This document shows, in pieces, positions 35,971-44,039 of a stretch of DNA of 48,321 nt. The notes beneath the pieces are model-generated. The model was given only the letters and a program-made list of their open reading frames with translations, did no database searches and was not told where the DNA came from. The translations under genes were made by a program, and so were the position numbers. This stretch comes from F2B08 sp046260445. Its GTDB lineage: Bacteria > Actinomycetota > Actinomycetes > Actinomycetales > Dermatophilaceae. Each line of letters starts with the position of its first letter. Position 1 is the first letter of the stretch. The DNA lies in the NCBI GenBank assembly GCA_046260445.1, contig JBHEPF010000158.1:1-48321 (forward strand), in the 5' to 3' direction.

Positions 35971-37449
35971 GTGAACGCGACTCGACCGGCCGCCGTCGTC
36001 ATCCTCGCTGCTGGTGAGGGCACGCGCATGAAGTCGGACCTCCCCAAGGTCCTCCATCCGATCGGCGGTCTCACGCTCGTCGGTCACGCGATCCGGGCGG
36101 CGCGCACCACGCAGGCCCGCTATGTCGAGGTCGTCGTGCGCCACCAGCGTGACCGGGTCGTCGAGCACTGCCAGAGCCTTGACGCCGACCTGCTCTTCGC
36201 CGACCAGGACGACGTCATGGGCACGGGCCGCGCCGTCGAGTGCGGACTCGACGCGCTGCCGGACGACATCGAGGGCACCGTCCTCGTCACCTCGGGTGAC
36301 GTACCGCTTCTCGCCGGGCAGACGCTGCTCGAGCTGACCGAGCGACACGCAGCGGACGGCAGTGCCGTCACCCTCGTCACCGCTCGGGTCCCCAGGCCGG
36401 CAGGGTACGGCCGTGTCGTCCGCGGCGCCGACGGCTCGGTCGAGGCGATCGTCGAGGAGAAGGACGCGAGCGACGAGCAGCGGGCCATCGACGAGATCAA
36501 CGCCGGCATCTACGCCTTCGAGGCGGGTGTGCTGCGTCGGGCGCTGCAGCGCATCGGCACCGACAACGCTCAGGGCGAGAAGTACCTCACCGACGTGGTG
36601 AGGATCGCGCGCAGCGACGGGCACTCGGTCCGGGCGCACGTCATCGACGACCTCTGGCAGACCGAGGGGGTCAACGACCGGGTCCAGCTTGCGAACCTGG
36701 GGCGGGTGCTCAACGCACGCACCTGCGAGCGCCACATGCGCGAGGGCGTGAGCATCATCGACCCGGCGACGACGTGGATCGACGTCGACGTGACGATCGG
36801 GCGCGACACGGTCATCCTGCCCAGCACCCAGCTGCTCGGCGCGACGTCGATCGGGCCGGGCTGCTCGATCGGCCCCGAGGTCACCCTCACCGACACCGAG
36901 GTGCGCTCCGGCGCGAAGGTCACCCGCGCCGAGGTCCACCTCGCCGTCATCGGCGACGGCGCGACGGTCGGGCCCTACTCCTATGTACGCCCGGGCACGA
37001 TCCTCGGCGCGAACGGCAAGATCGGTGGGTTCGTCGAGACCAAGAACGCCGACATCGGCGAGGGCGCCAAGGTCCCGCACCTCACCTACTGCGGGGACGC
37101 GACGATCGGTGCGGGCGCCAACATCGGCGCGGGCACGATCTTCGCCAACTACGACGGGGTCGCCAAGCACCACACGACGATCGGCCGGCACTCCTTCATC
37201 GGCTCCGACACGGTCATCGTCGCGCCGGTCACAGTCGGAGACGGCGCGTATGTGGCGGCCGGCTCGGCGCTGACCAAGGACGTCGAGCCGGGGCAGATCG
37301 CCGTGGCGCGCGGCACCCAGCGCAACATCGACGGCTGGGTCGCGCGGGCCAGGAGCGGCACGAGGACCCATGCCGCGGCCGAGGCGGCCCAGCGGGAGAG
37401 CCGCGCCGCGCATACCGACGCAGCCATGGAAGGTGACGACGCATCGTGA
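35971..37449 (+). CDS. glmU: Bifunctional N-acetylglucosamine-1-phosphate uridyltransferase / glucosamine-1-phosphate acetyltransferase
   Basis: 492 residues. The N-terminal pyrophosphorylase domain begins AAVVILAAGEGTRM with KSDLPKVLHP. The C-terminal half (about 255-465) is a left-handed beta helix of hexapeptide repeats (TIGRDTVI, SIGPGCSI, NIGAGTIFANYDG) carrying acetyltransferase activity. A polar Ala/Arg-rich tail follows, as in mycobacterial GlmU. It makes UDP-GlcNAc for peptidoglycan. The GTG at 35971 follows CGGAGA. Its TGA overlaps the prs GTG by four bases. Confidence 0.96.
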   Translation: MNATRPAAVVILAAGEGTRMKSDLPKVLHPIGGLTLVGHAIRAARTTQARYVEVVVRHQRDRVVEHCQSLDADLLFADQDDVMGTGRAVECGLDALPDDIEGTVLVTSGDVPLLAGQTLLELTERHAADGSAVTLVTARVPRPAGYGRVVRGADGSVEAIVEEKDASDEQRAIDEINAGIYAFEAGVLRRALQRIGTDNAQGEKYLTDVVRIARSDGHSVRAHVIDDLWQTEGVNDRVQLANLGRVLNARTCERHMREGVSIIDPATTWIDVDVTIGRDTVILPSTQLLGATSIGPGCSIGPEVTLTDTEVRSGAKVTRAEVHLAVIGDGATVGPYSYVRPGTILGANGKIGGFVETKNADIGEGAKVPHLTYCGDATIGAGANIGAGTIFANYDGVAKHHTTIGRHSFIGSDTVIVAPVTVGDGAYVAAGSALTKDVEPGQIAVARGTQRNIDGWVARARSGTRTHAAAEAAQRESRAAHTDAAMEGDDAS

Positions 37450-38441
37450 GCAAGGACAAGAGGATGGGGATCCACAAGCGGACGAAGAAGAACCTCATGC
37501 TCTTCTCCGGCCGCGCCCACACCGGACTGGCCCAGGAGGTCGCCGCGGAGCTGGGCACCGAGCTCGTGCCGACCTCGGCCTACGACTTCGCCAACGGTGA
37601 GATCTACGTGCGCTACGAGGAGTCGGTGCGCGGCTGCGACGCCTTCGTCATCCAGAGCCACACCGCTCCGATCAACGAGAGCATCATGGAGCACCTGCTC
37701 ATGATCGACGCCCTCAAGCGGGCGTCGGCCAAGCGGATCACGGTCGTGCTGCCGTTCTACGGGTATGCGCGTCAGGACAAGAAGCACCGCGGCCGCGAGC
37801 CGATCTCGGCTCGGCTCATCGCCGACCTGTTCGCCACGGCCGGCGCCGACCGGCTCATGGCCGTCGACCTGCACACCGCGCAGATCCAGGGTTTCTTCGA
37901 CGGGCCGGTCGACCATCTCATGGCACTGCCGATCCTCACCGACTACGTGCGGGGCAAGTACGGCGACCAGAACCTCGCGATCGTCTCCCCGGACGCCGGC
38001 CGGATCAAGGTCGCTGAGCAGTGGTCGCAACGGCTCGGCGGAGCGCCGCTGGCCTTCATCCACAAGACGCGCGACATGACCCGGCCCAACGAGTCGGCTG
38101 CCAACCGGGTCGTCGGTGAGGTGGCGGGACGTCTCTGTGTCCTCGTCGACGACATGATCGACACCGGTGGCACGATCACGAAGGCGGCCGATGCGCTGCT
38201 GCGCGAGGGCGCCGCCGGGGTCGTCATCGCCGCGACCCACGCGATCCTCTCCGGCCCGGCGATCGAGCGGCTCGCGGCGTGCGCGGCGCAGGAGGTCATC
38301 GTGACGAACACCCTACCCATCGGGCCGGAGTCGTACTTCGAGGGGCTGACCACGCTCTCCATCGCCCCGCTCATCAGCAGGGCCGTTCGTGAGGTGTTCG
38401 AGGATGGCTCGGTCACGAGCATGTTCGACGGGAATGCCTGA
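37446..38441 (+). CDS. prs: Ribose-phosphate pyrophosphokinase (PRPP synthetase)
   Basis: 331 residues. Class I motifs: DFANGEIYVRYEESVRG, VVLPFYGYARQDKKHRGREP (flexible loop region), VDLHTAQIQGFF (divalent-metal site) and the PRPP-binding loop VLVDDMIDTGGTI. It makes PRPP for nucleotides, His, Trp and, in actinobacteria, decaprenyl-phosphoarabinose. The GTG at 37446 overlaps the glmU stop (GTGA). In related genomes rplY follows directly; here a 4.6 kb insertion intervenes. Confidence 0.96.
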   Translation: MSKDKRMGIHKRTKKNLMLFSGRAHTGLAQEVAAELGTELVPTSAYDFANGEIYVRYEESVRGCDAFVIQSHTAPINESIMEHLLMIDALKRASAKRITVVLPFYGYARQDKKHRGREPISARLIADLFATAGADRLMAVDLHTAQIQGFFDGPVDHLMALPILTDYVRGKYGDQNLAIVSPDAGRIKVAEQWSQRLGGAPLAFIHKTRDMTRPNESAANRVVGEVAGRLCVLVDDMIDTGGTITKAADALLREGAAGVVIAATHAILSGPAIERLAACAAQEVIVTNTLPIGPESYFEGLTTLSIAPLISRAVREVFEDGSVTSMFDGNA

Positions 38442-38453
38442 CCCTCCTCGGCC

Positions 38454-38499
38454 GCCACGCCTATGAGCCCTCCGAGGCCACGCCTATGAGCCCTCCGAG
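38454..38499. repeat. Exact tandem duplication of a 23 bp unit
   Basis: Two identical 23 bp copies (38454-38476 and 38477-38499), each starting GCCACGCCTATGAGCC. The second copy contains the last codons and TAG stop of the CGNR gene; the first repeats them as a silent spare. It probably arose by slippage, at the left boundary of the accessory insertion. Confidence 0.9.
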
Positions 38500-39011
38500 G
38501 CCTTGCGTGCGCGGTAGGCGGCGACGTTCGCGTTGTTGCCGCACGTCCCGTCGCAGAACTTCCGGGACCGGTTGCGGGAGAGGTCGACGAAGACGTCGTC
38601 GCAGTCGTCGGCTGCGCAGACCTTGAGCCGCTCGAGCTCCCCGGCGCGGATGACGTCGACCATCGCCAGCGCCGTGTCGACGGCCATCCGCACGGCGACG
38701 GGAGCATCGTCCTCGGTCGCGTGGATGTGCCAGCCGATCGGCTCGTGGTTGACCAGGCGGGGCCGGGCATCGCCGTCGCGAAGCAGGTCGTTCGTGATGC
38801 GCACCGCCTCGTCGACGTCGGCGGCCCAGTACTCACGCAGGCGCTCGCGGACCCGACGGGCCGCCTCGAGGTCGTCGGCCGACTCCGGCGCGGGGCCGGT
38901 CCAGCCCCAGCCGTCCATCTGGACGTGCAGGTCCTCGATGCTCGCGAGGCCCTCCGCTCGGGTCGCGGCCGGGGCGGTGTTGATGAGGGCCGCCGCATAC
39001 TGCAGCGCCAC
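38484..39011 (-). CDS. CGNR zinc-finger transcription factor (ABATE domain)
   Basis: 175 residues from GTG 39011. The N-terminal ABATE-like helical domain has LINTAPA and a conserved WHIHATEDDAPVA. The C-terminal zinc finger has VCAADDCDDVFVDLSRN, then RKFCDGTCGNNANVAAYRARK, a Cys-rich CGNR-type module with CGNN in place of CGNR. Homology seems to start earlier: codons just upstream read TFTHDTE, the usual opening of the family, but offer no ATG/GTG/TTG. An ATT at 39033-39035 with AGGAG 5 nt upstream may be the true start. It is divergent from an EamA exporter, a recurrent pairing for CGNR regulators. Confidence 0.85.
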   Translation of the reverse strand: MALQYAAALINTAPAATRAEGLASIEDLHVQMDGWGWTGPAPESADDLEAARRVRERLREYWAADVDEAVRITNDLLRDGDARPRLVNHEPIGWHIHATEDDAPVAVRMAVDTALAMVDVIRAGELERLKVCAADDCDDVFVDLSRNRSRKFCDGTCGNNANVAAYRARKASEGS

Positions 39012-39040
39012 CTCGGTGTCATGAGTGAAAGTAATTTTGA

Positions 39041-39113
39041 CTCCTGACGTCGGCGAGGAGTACTGTCACGGCCATCAGCATACTTTGCTCCTGACAGCGC
39101 AGGAGTCGCGTCG
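39041..39113. promoter_or_regulatory. Divergent regulatory region with CTCCTGAC repeats
   Basis: CTCCTGAC occurs at 39041-39048 and 39088-39095 as direct repeats 47 bp apart. The second also forms an inverted repeat, CTCCTG-acagcg-CAGGAG. ACTCCT/AGGAGT is repeated in inverted form at 39040-39061. These lie between the start codons of the CGNR regulator and EamA exporter and are good candidates for CGNR binding sites. Part of the first copy may double as the ribosome binding site of the CGNR gene. Confidence 0.45.
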
Positions 39114-39130
39114 GGAGAGGAGTCGTGTCC

Positions 39131-40123
39131 ATGGTCGAGGCAGTGCGTCGTCAGCTGGGGTCGGGCCTGCTCGCCCTCCTCCTCTCAAGTGCCGCGTTCG
39201 GCACCTCGGGTCCGTTCGCGAAGTCCCTCATCGAGGCCGGCTGGTCGCCGCCGCTCGTCGTCTTCCTCCGGATGCTCGGCGCCTCCCTCGTGCTGCTGCC
39301 CTTCGCCCTGCGGCCGCTCCTGCGGCACTGGCGGGTGGTGCGGGCCAACGTCCCGCTCATCGTCTCCTACGGCCTGCTCGCCGTGGGCGCGGCTCAGCTC
39401 GGCTACTTCCAGGCGGTCCAGCGGCTGCCCGTCGGCGTGGCGCTGCTGCTCGAGTTCCTCGGGATCGTGCTCGTCGTGCTCGTCCTGTGGTTCATCAGCC
39501 GGATCACGCCGCACCGGCTCACCTTCCTCGGGATCGGCCTCGCGCTCGGCGGCCTCGCCCTCGTCCTCGACGTCCTCGGCGCCTCGACGCCCGACCTCGT
39601 CGGCGTCGCCTGGGGGCTGTTCTCCGCGGTCGGGCTCGCTGGCCACTTCCTCCTCGCCGGACGCCCCAACCCGGTCCCGAGCATCGCCTTCGCGTGCCTC
39701 GGGCTGGTCACCGGCGCCGTGGCGCTCGGGGTCCTCGGGCTGGTCGGACTGCTCCCGATGCGGGCGGGCGCGGCCACGGTCGAGCTCGCCGGGACGGAGA
39801 CGCCCAGCTGGGTGGCCTTCGGCGAGCTCGTCCTCGTCGCGGCGGCGCTCGCCTACGTGCTCGGGATCGTCGGGGCCCGCAGGCTGGGCTCGACGCTCGC
39901 GTCGTTCGTCGGCCTCACCGAGGTGCTCTTCGCCATCCTGTTCGCCTGGGTGCTCCTCGGCGAGTTGCCCCGCCCGGTCCAGCTGCTCGGCGGTGCCCTC
40001 ATCCTGGGGGGTGTGGTCGCGGTCCGCCTCGGGGAGGCGGCGCGAGAGGCGCGCGTCTCAGTCGCGGCGGCCCCTGCGCGCCAGGAGGAGGCGAGTCGAG
40101 TGGTTTCTAGCAAGACCGCCTGA
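39131..40123 (+). CDS. EamA/DMT-family transporter
   Basis: 330 residues with about ten hydrophobic helices in two EamA repeats of five, the drug/metabolite transporter topology. Repeat 1 begins LLALLLSSAAFGTSGPFAKSL and includes RMLGASLVLLPFALRPLL; repeat 2 begins VGVAWGLFSAVGLAGHFLLA and ends LGGALILGGVVAVRLGEA. The substrate is unknown. The ATG at 39131 is preferred because AGGAG is 8 nt upstream; GTG at 39125 would be too close. Probably controlled by the divergent CGNR regulator. Confidence 0.9.
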   Translation: MVEAVRRQLGSGLLALLLSSAAFGTSGPFAKSLIEAGWSPPLVVFLRMLGASLVLLPFALRPLLRHWRVVRANVPLIVSYGLLAVGAAQLGYFQAVQRLPVGVALLLEFLGIVLVVLVLWFISRITPHRLTFLGIGLALGGLALVLDVLGASTPDLVGVAWGLFSAVGLAGHFLLAGRPNPVPSIAFACLGLVTGAVALGVLGLVGLLPMRAGAATVELAGTETPSWVAFGELVLVAAALAYVLGIVGARRLGSTLASFVGLTEVLFAILFAWVLLGELPRPVQLLGGALILGGVVAVRLGEAAREARVSVAAAPARQEEASRVVSSKTA

Positions 40124-40133
40124 CGCAGGGTGA

Positions 40134-40153
40134 GATCAAGGACCGACTTGATC
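40134..40153. terminator. Small inverted repeat after the EamA gene
   Basis: GATCAAG (40134-40140) and CTTGATC (40147-40153) are perfectly complementary around a 6 nt loop, 10 bp after the EamA stop. A 7 bp stem without a T run is weak as a terminator. Confidence 0.35.
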
Positions 40154-40344
40154 TGTGTCCAGCATGGTTCTTGACGATGGGCGCGAGTTCTCCTCGGGCC
40201 GGTGGCCCGTCACGTCGGTGATCCACACCGGCTTAAGACGCTTGCGCATCTGTCCGAGTACGTAGGCCGCCTGCCAGCAGGGCCAGGGTGGCGCCTACCT
40301 GCGTGCTGAGGGTCTGTACTCCCACTGATCTCGCAGTGGCGGCG

Positions 40345-40780
40345 CGGCCTTGCGGATCGTGATCGAGATCCGCAGTAACGGTGACGGCTTGGTCGTGGAG
40401 ACTGAGCGCAGCGCGTCCTTGGCCGCGGCCAGAGACCGGTCGATCGATGCCGCGCTCATCGACATCAGATCTCGGGCACCTGCCGGCTGTATCTGCCCTG
40501 ACCGAGACGAGCTCACCGTGAGCCCCGAGCAGGTTGAGCTGGGTAGGCATCGACACCGCCGGATACCTTTCGCCTTGGCCACCGATGGCCGCCAGGCCCG
40601 CTGCAGCACCGCCAGCGCGTCGTAGGAGTACTTCAAGGCCCGGCGCTTCCAGATCTGGGCAGCGACCTGCCGCCCAGACTGTGCCTGGTCATGGCTGCGG
40701 CCAGCCTGACGCGCGTTGTCCCTAGGCCCGCGCATGACCTGGCGTGCTTGGTGGCGACCTTGGTACGAGACGACATCAAA
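40345..40780 (-). pseudogene. Decayed transposase with integrase core (DDE type), N-terminal half only
   Basis: Pieces of one transposase lie in order but in different frames: SSRTKVATKHARS near 40775, SGRQVAAQIWKRRALKYSYDALAVLQRAW further on, MPTQLNLLGAHGELV in a second frame, then back to MSAASIDRSLAAAKDALR and STTKPSPLLRISITIRKA. I recognise this order from actinobacterial 'integrase catalytic region' transposases. The catalytic DDE core that should follow is gone. At least two frameshifts and a 3' truncation make it inactive. No terminal repeats were found. Confidence 0.75.
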
Positions 40781-41008
40781 CAGCTCACTTCCCCTGCCCC
40801 GAGCAGGGTCTTCGTTGGGGCGGTCACTCTTCGTGAGTCATCGGTGGGTTGTCAATTGCAGACTTAGCCTTTACTGTTCCCTTACCACTTTGGGGGGCCT
40901 TCCGTTCGGGAGCGGCCATTATCAGGCCAGTTTTTACCTGTCCTTTACCAAAGCCGCCGTTGCCATGACCGTGCGTTTGCACGTTTGCTACTCACAGAAG
41001 GAAGCATC

Positions 41009-41494
41009 ATGAAGCGCATCATCGTGGCCCTCGCCGCCGCAGTCACCCTCACCCTCACCGCCGCGCCCGCACAGGCCGACACCTACCTCGGCCCGAAGTG
41101 GGAGACCCCGGCCACCGTCTCGGACCAGACCGGCGACCCAAGCCTGGACGTGTCCCGCGCAGTCAACCAGTGGGCCAAGGCAGGCGTATCCGTCAAGATG
41201 ACCACGAGCACCAGCGCGCCGATCAAGGTCACGTACGCCCAGTTGGGCGACCACGTTGCGGGTCTTGCGTGGGTCGCCTACGCGGGCACCCGCATGGTCG
41301 GCTGCCACATTCAGATTGACGAGGAGATGCGCGGTGCGGCGCAGCGTCTGAAGCGCAAGGTCGTCACCCACGAAATGGGCCACTGCATCGGGCTGGGTGA
41401 CAACCCCGGTTACTACTCGATCATGGGCAACGCCGACGTGACCGAGCCGACACGGGGCGACAAGCGGGCCGCCCGGGCGCTCTACGGCCGTTGA
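41009..41494 (+). CDS. Small secreted zinc metalloprotease (matrixin/snapalysin-like)
   Basis: 161 residues. The signal peptide (1-24, hydrophobic core IIVALAAAVTLTLTAAP, cleavage near AQA-DT) is followed directly by a compact catalytic domain. The zinc site is HEMGHCIGLGD (about residues 125-135), i.e. HExxHxxGxxD with Asp as third ligand as in snapalysins, followed by a Met-turn in YYSIMGN. Earlier AVNQWAKAGVSV fits the first helix of metzincins. Only two cysteines remain in the mature part (CHIQ and HCIG). AAGGAAG precedes the ATG. It lies alone between two transposase relics. A protease is likely; the substrate is unknown. Confidence 0.83.
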   Translation: MKRIIVALAAAVTLTLTAAPAQADTYLGPKWETPATVSDQTGDPSLDVSRAVNQWAKAGVSVKMTTSTSAPIKVTYAQLGDHVAGLAWVAYAGTRMVGCHIQIDEEMRGAAQRLKRKVVTHEMGHCIGLGDNPGYYSIMGNADVTEPTRGDKRAARALYGR

Positions 41495-41657
41495 CGAGGA
41501 AGAACGGTGGCTGGGAGGTGGGGGGAGGATCCGGCCCTTGTCCTTCTTCGATGCCTTCCCATACCCGTGGGCGCACCTGGTGGTGTTCTCGGCACAAGAC
41601 GTCGAGCGCGCAGTGGTTGCGTCCTAGTCAAACAATGAGGTGACCACGCGAGCGGGT

Positions 41658-42376
41658 TCAGGCTGCGTCGAGGGTGACGCGGCGGCCAAGTTCGTGGAGG
41701 CGTTTGACGGCGGTTCCAGGGCGCCGGCGAGGTAGGTGTTGCCCTTGCCGGTGGATCGGGACCCGTGGGTCTTTCCGGCGGAACTCGTTGGCCAGGGGTC
41801 AGACCTTGGCCCAGGAGGCCAGGTGTTGCGGGGTGGGGAAGCGGCTCATGTCCAGGCCGGTCTCGGCGAGGATCGCGATGGCGGTGCTCTCTCCGACGCC
41901 AGGGATGGTGCACAGCCGGGTCACCGCCTCAGCGAAAGGGGCGATCAGCTCCTCGATGCGTTCCTCGACCGCGGTGATGTCGGCGGTGATGGCATCGACC
42001 CGGGTCAGCATCCGGGACAGCACGAACGCGTCGTGCTCGGTGAAGAACAGTCCGTGCAGCGACTGGACCAGGACATCGTTCTTGGCTCGCATCCGACCCC
42101 GGCCGGGTCGGCCAGCACGCAAGGGTCACGTTCCCGCGTATCAGGGCCGCGAGCATGTCCCGCCCGGAGACCCCGAACAGGTTACTCATCACCACCGAGA
42201 GCTTGACCCCGGTCTGATCCAGGACCTTCTCGACCCGGTTCTTCTCCCGGGGTTCGGTCATGCACCAGGTCGGCCCGGTACCGGGTCAGCTGACGCAGCC
42301 GGATCTGAGCCGTGGACTCCATCACCACCCTCGTCACACCCCACTCTTGGAGCCAGTCCACACACTCCTGCAACCC
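41658..42376 (-). pseudogene. Decayed IS110-family transposase
   Basis: Reading downstream on the minus strand, fragments in several frames match IS110 transposases: CVDWLQEWGVTRVVMEST (DEDD domain), LRQLTRYRADLVHDRT, then EKNRVEKVLDQTGVKL and GVSGRDMLAALI, then the Tnp20 part LCTIPGVGESTAIAILAETG and DMSRFPTPQHLASW, and last KRLHELGRRVTL just before the stop at 41658. Frameshifts separate most pieces, a segment is missing after VVMEST, and most of the region between GNTYLAGAL and KRLHELG is deleted. The N-terminus with its first catalytic Asp is absent. It cannot be active. Confidence 0.8.
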
Positions 42377-42392
42377 CGAGCCCGATGAGATG

Positions 42393-42542
42393 GCGTTCGG
42401 CCTCCGAGCGCTTCATCACGGCCGAGCGCAGCGCAGTCACCGCCGCGGTGCCTAGCTGATCACGCGGGTCTGGCCCGTCGTTCTCGAACAGTGCCGCCAG
42501 CTCTTCAGCCTGCTGCAAGATCTCCTCAACGCTGCCTGACAT
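42393..42542 (-). pseudogene. 5' fragment of a small antitoxin-like/hypothetical actinobacterial gene
   Basis: The first 50 codons from ATG 42542 read SVEEILQQAEELAALFE, then VTALRSAVMKRSEAER, a helical N-terminus I associate with small (about 90-100 residue) actinobacterial proteins that end in a helix-turn-helix and may act as antitoxins. After codon 50 the sequence changes to the IS110 relic, read out of frame. The gene thus lost its 3' half, probably by an insertion followed by deletion. The family assignment is from memory and moderate. Confidence 0.4.
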
Positions 42543-43073
42543 CACTGGTCACCTCAAGAGACTTCTCTCTGGCCGGCATCACCTGTACGACACGGTCCCA
42601 GACGCAGATCGGGTTGCGGTCCGCATGGACGCCTTCGTCCTCGCCAAGCCCGTGCATGAGAACGGACTCGCAATGATCTGAGACCCCCAACCTGCGGACC
42701 GGTGGGTTGCTAACGTCCCTGCTTGGCCACCGAATCACCTGTGTTCGGGCCCAGTGGATGGCGGCGATTCGTCACTGTCCACATTGCGGTGGTCATGAGC
42801 TCTATACGGTTGCCAAAGGGGCCCCTGTAGCTGGAAACCCTCATCTCCGGTGAACGTGCTCCGCTCGGCCCAGCTGTCCTCGAGCCCGCCTGCCGGACTC
42901 GGACTCCAGGGACGTCAGGGTTTGGACGCTGTCGACCAGGCGTGAATCAACCAGCCCCCAGCTCAAACCGAAGCCTCGGCCGCCTAACGCCCACCGGCCT
43001 CATTCACCTTGACGGACTCCGGACGGAGGACGCGACTCACATCACGGATTTCGCCCAGCACGAGCCGGTCCCG
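42543..43073. other. Stretch without a convincing gene
   Basis: About 530 bp to the right of the antitoxin-like fragment. One plus-strand frame ending at 42681 reads coherently (HLYDTVPDADRVAVRMDAF, then VLAKPVHENGLAMI before the stop) and may be the C-terminus of a lost gene I cannot name. From 42700 to 43070 I see no frame with protein-like composition, no repeats and no RNA. Composition is less GC-rich than the flanks. It reads as degraded sequence. Confidence 0.5.
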
Positions 43074-43335
43074 TAGACTCCTGGGGTTGCCTCGGCGAGG
43101 GACGATGCACGAGGACCGGTTGCGCCACCAGCAGGTGCGGGACCACGGCTCGCAGTGCACGTCCGTGATCGACGCGGTGGCCGACGAGGCCCACCCCGCA
43201 CGCGCGGGCCTGGGCACCACCGGCGCCCGTCATCGTGCCGCGCCCCGCGTCGAGGCCACCGCCCGAGCTCATCGCGAGCTCACCTGCCGCACTCGACCAC
43301 TCACGACCAGCTCGCTCTCGAGGAGACCCCCTGCC
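43074..43335 (+). promoter_or_regulatory. Promoter and 250 nt leader of rplY
   Basis: TAGACT at 43074-43079 is a good -10, placing transcription start near 43086 and leaving a 250 nt untranslated leader, by far the longest among core genes here apart from rpfB. It holds several possible stems, such as CACGG/CCGTG (about 43144-43170). An open frame runs through it, but it has no ribosome binding site or recognisable protein. The leader may bind L25 for autoregulation; this is inference. Confidence 0.4.
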
Positions 43336-44019
43336 ATGACCGACCTCACGCTCAACGCCGAGACTCGCACCCAGTTCGGCAAGGGTGCCGCCCGCAAGAT
43401 CCGCCGTGACCACAAGATCCCCGCGGTCATGTACGGCCACGGAGCCGACCCGATCCACATCACCCTCCCGGGCCACGACACGATGATGGCCCTGAAGAAC
43501 CCCAACGCCCTGCTCACGATCGTCCTCGATGGCGACGAGCAGCTGGCCCTGGCCAAGGACGTTCAGCGCGACCCGATCAAGCCGGTCATCGAGCATGTGG
43601 ACCTCGTCATCGTCCGCAAGGGCGAGAAGGTCATCGTCGACGTCTCCATCCACGTCGAGGGCGACGCCGGCCCCGACACGCTCGTCAACGTCGAGCACGC
43701 GACCATCCAGGTCGAGGCCGAGGCCACCGACATCCCCGGGTACGTCACGATCTCGGTCGAGGGGCTGCCGGCGGGCACGCAGATCCACGCCAGCGACGTG
43801 ACCATGCCGGAAGGTGCCACGCTGGCCACCGACCCGGAGGCACTCGTCGTCAACATCACCCAGACCATCTCCGAGGACGCGCTCGAGGCTGAGCTCGCCG
43901 AGGCGGAGGCCGAGGTCGGGATCGTCCAGGAGCCGACCGACGAGGCCCTCGCCGCCGAGGGCGACGCCGCCGAGGGCGATGCCACCGAGGCTGCGGCCGA
44001 GGGCGAGCAGTCCGAGTAG
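43336..44019 (+). CDS. rplY: Ribosomal protein bL25, CTC type (general stress protein Ctc)
   Basis: 227 residues. The N-terminal 5S-rRNA-binding L25 domain (1-95) has the typical TRTQFGKGAARKIRRDHKIP and VMYGHGADPIHI. The C-terminal TL5/Ctc beta domain (about 100-185) is followed by an acidic Glu/Ala-rich tail (190-227). The start is ATG 43336 with GAGGAG upstream; the longer open frame covers the leader. It normally follows prs; here the pair is split by the insertion. pth follows after 20 bp. Confidence 0.95.
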   Translation: MTDLTLNAETRTQFGKGAARKIRRDHKIPAVMYGHGADPIHITLPGHDTMMALKNPNALLTIVLDGDEQLALAKDVQRDPIKPVIEHVDLVIVRKGEKVIVDVSIHVEGDAGPDTLVNVEHATIQVEAEATDIPGYVTISVEGLPAGTQIHASDVTMPEGATLATDPEALVVNITQTISEDALEAELAEAEAEVGIVQEPTDEALAAEGDAAEGDATEAAAEGEQSE

Positions 44020-44039
44020 GCCCGGCGCACGTTCCGCAC

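Noticed and set aside
38442..43073. A prophage or integrative element with attachment sites at the insertion.
   Set aside because: No integrase, phage genes, flanking tRNA or direct repeats bounding the region were found; only transposase relics.
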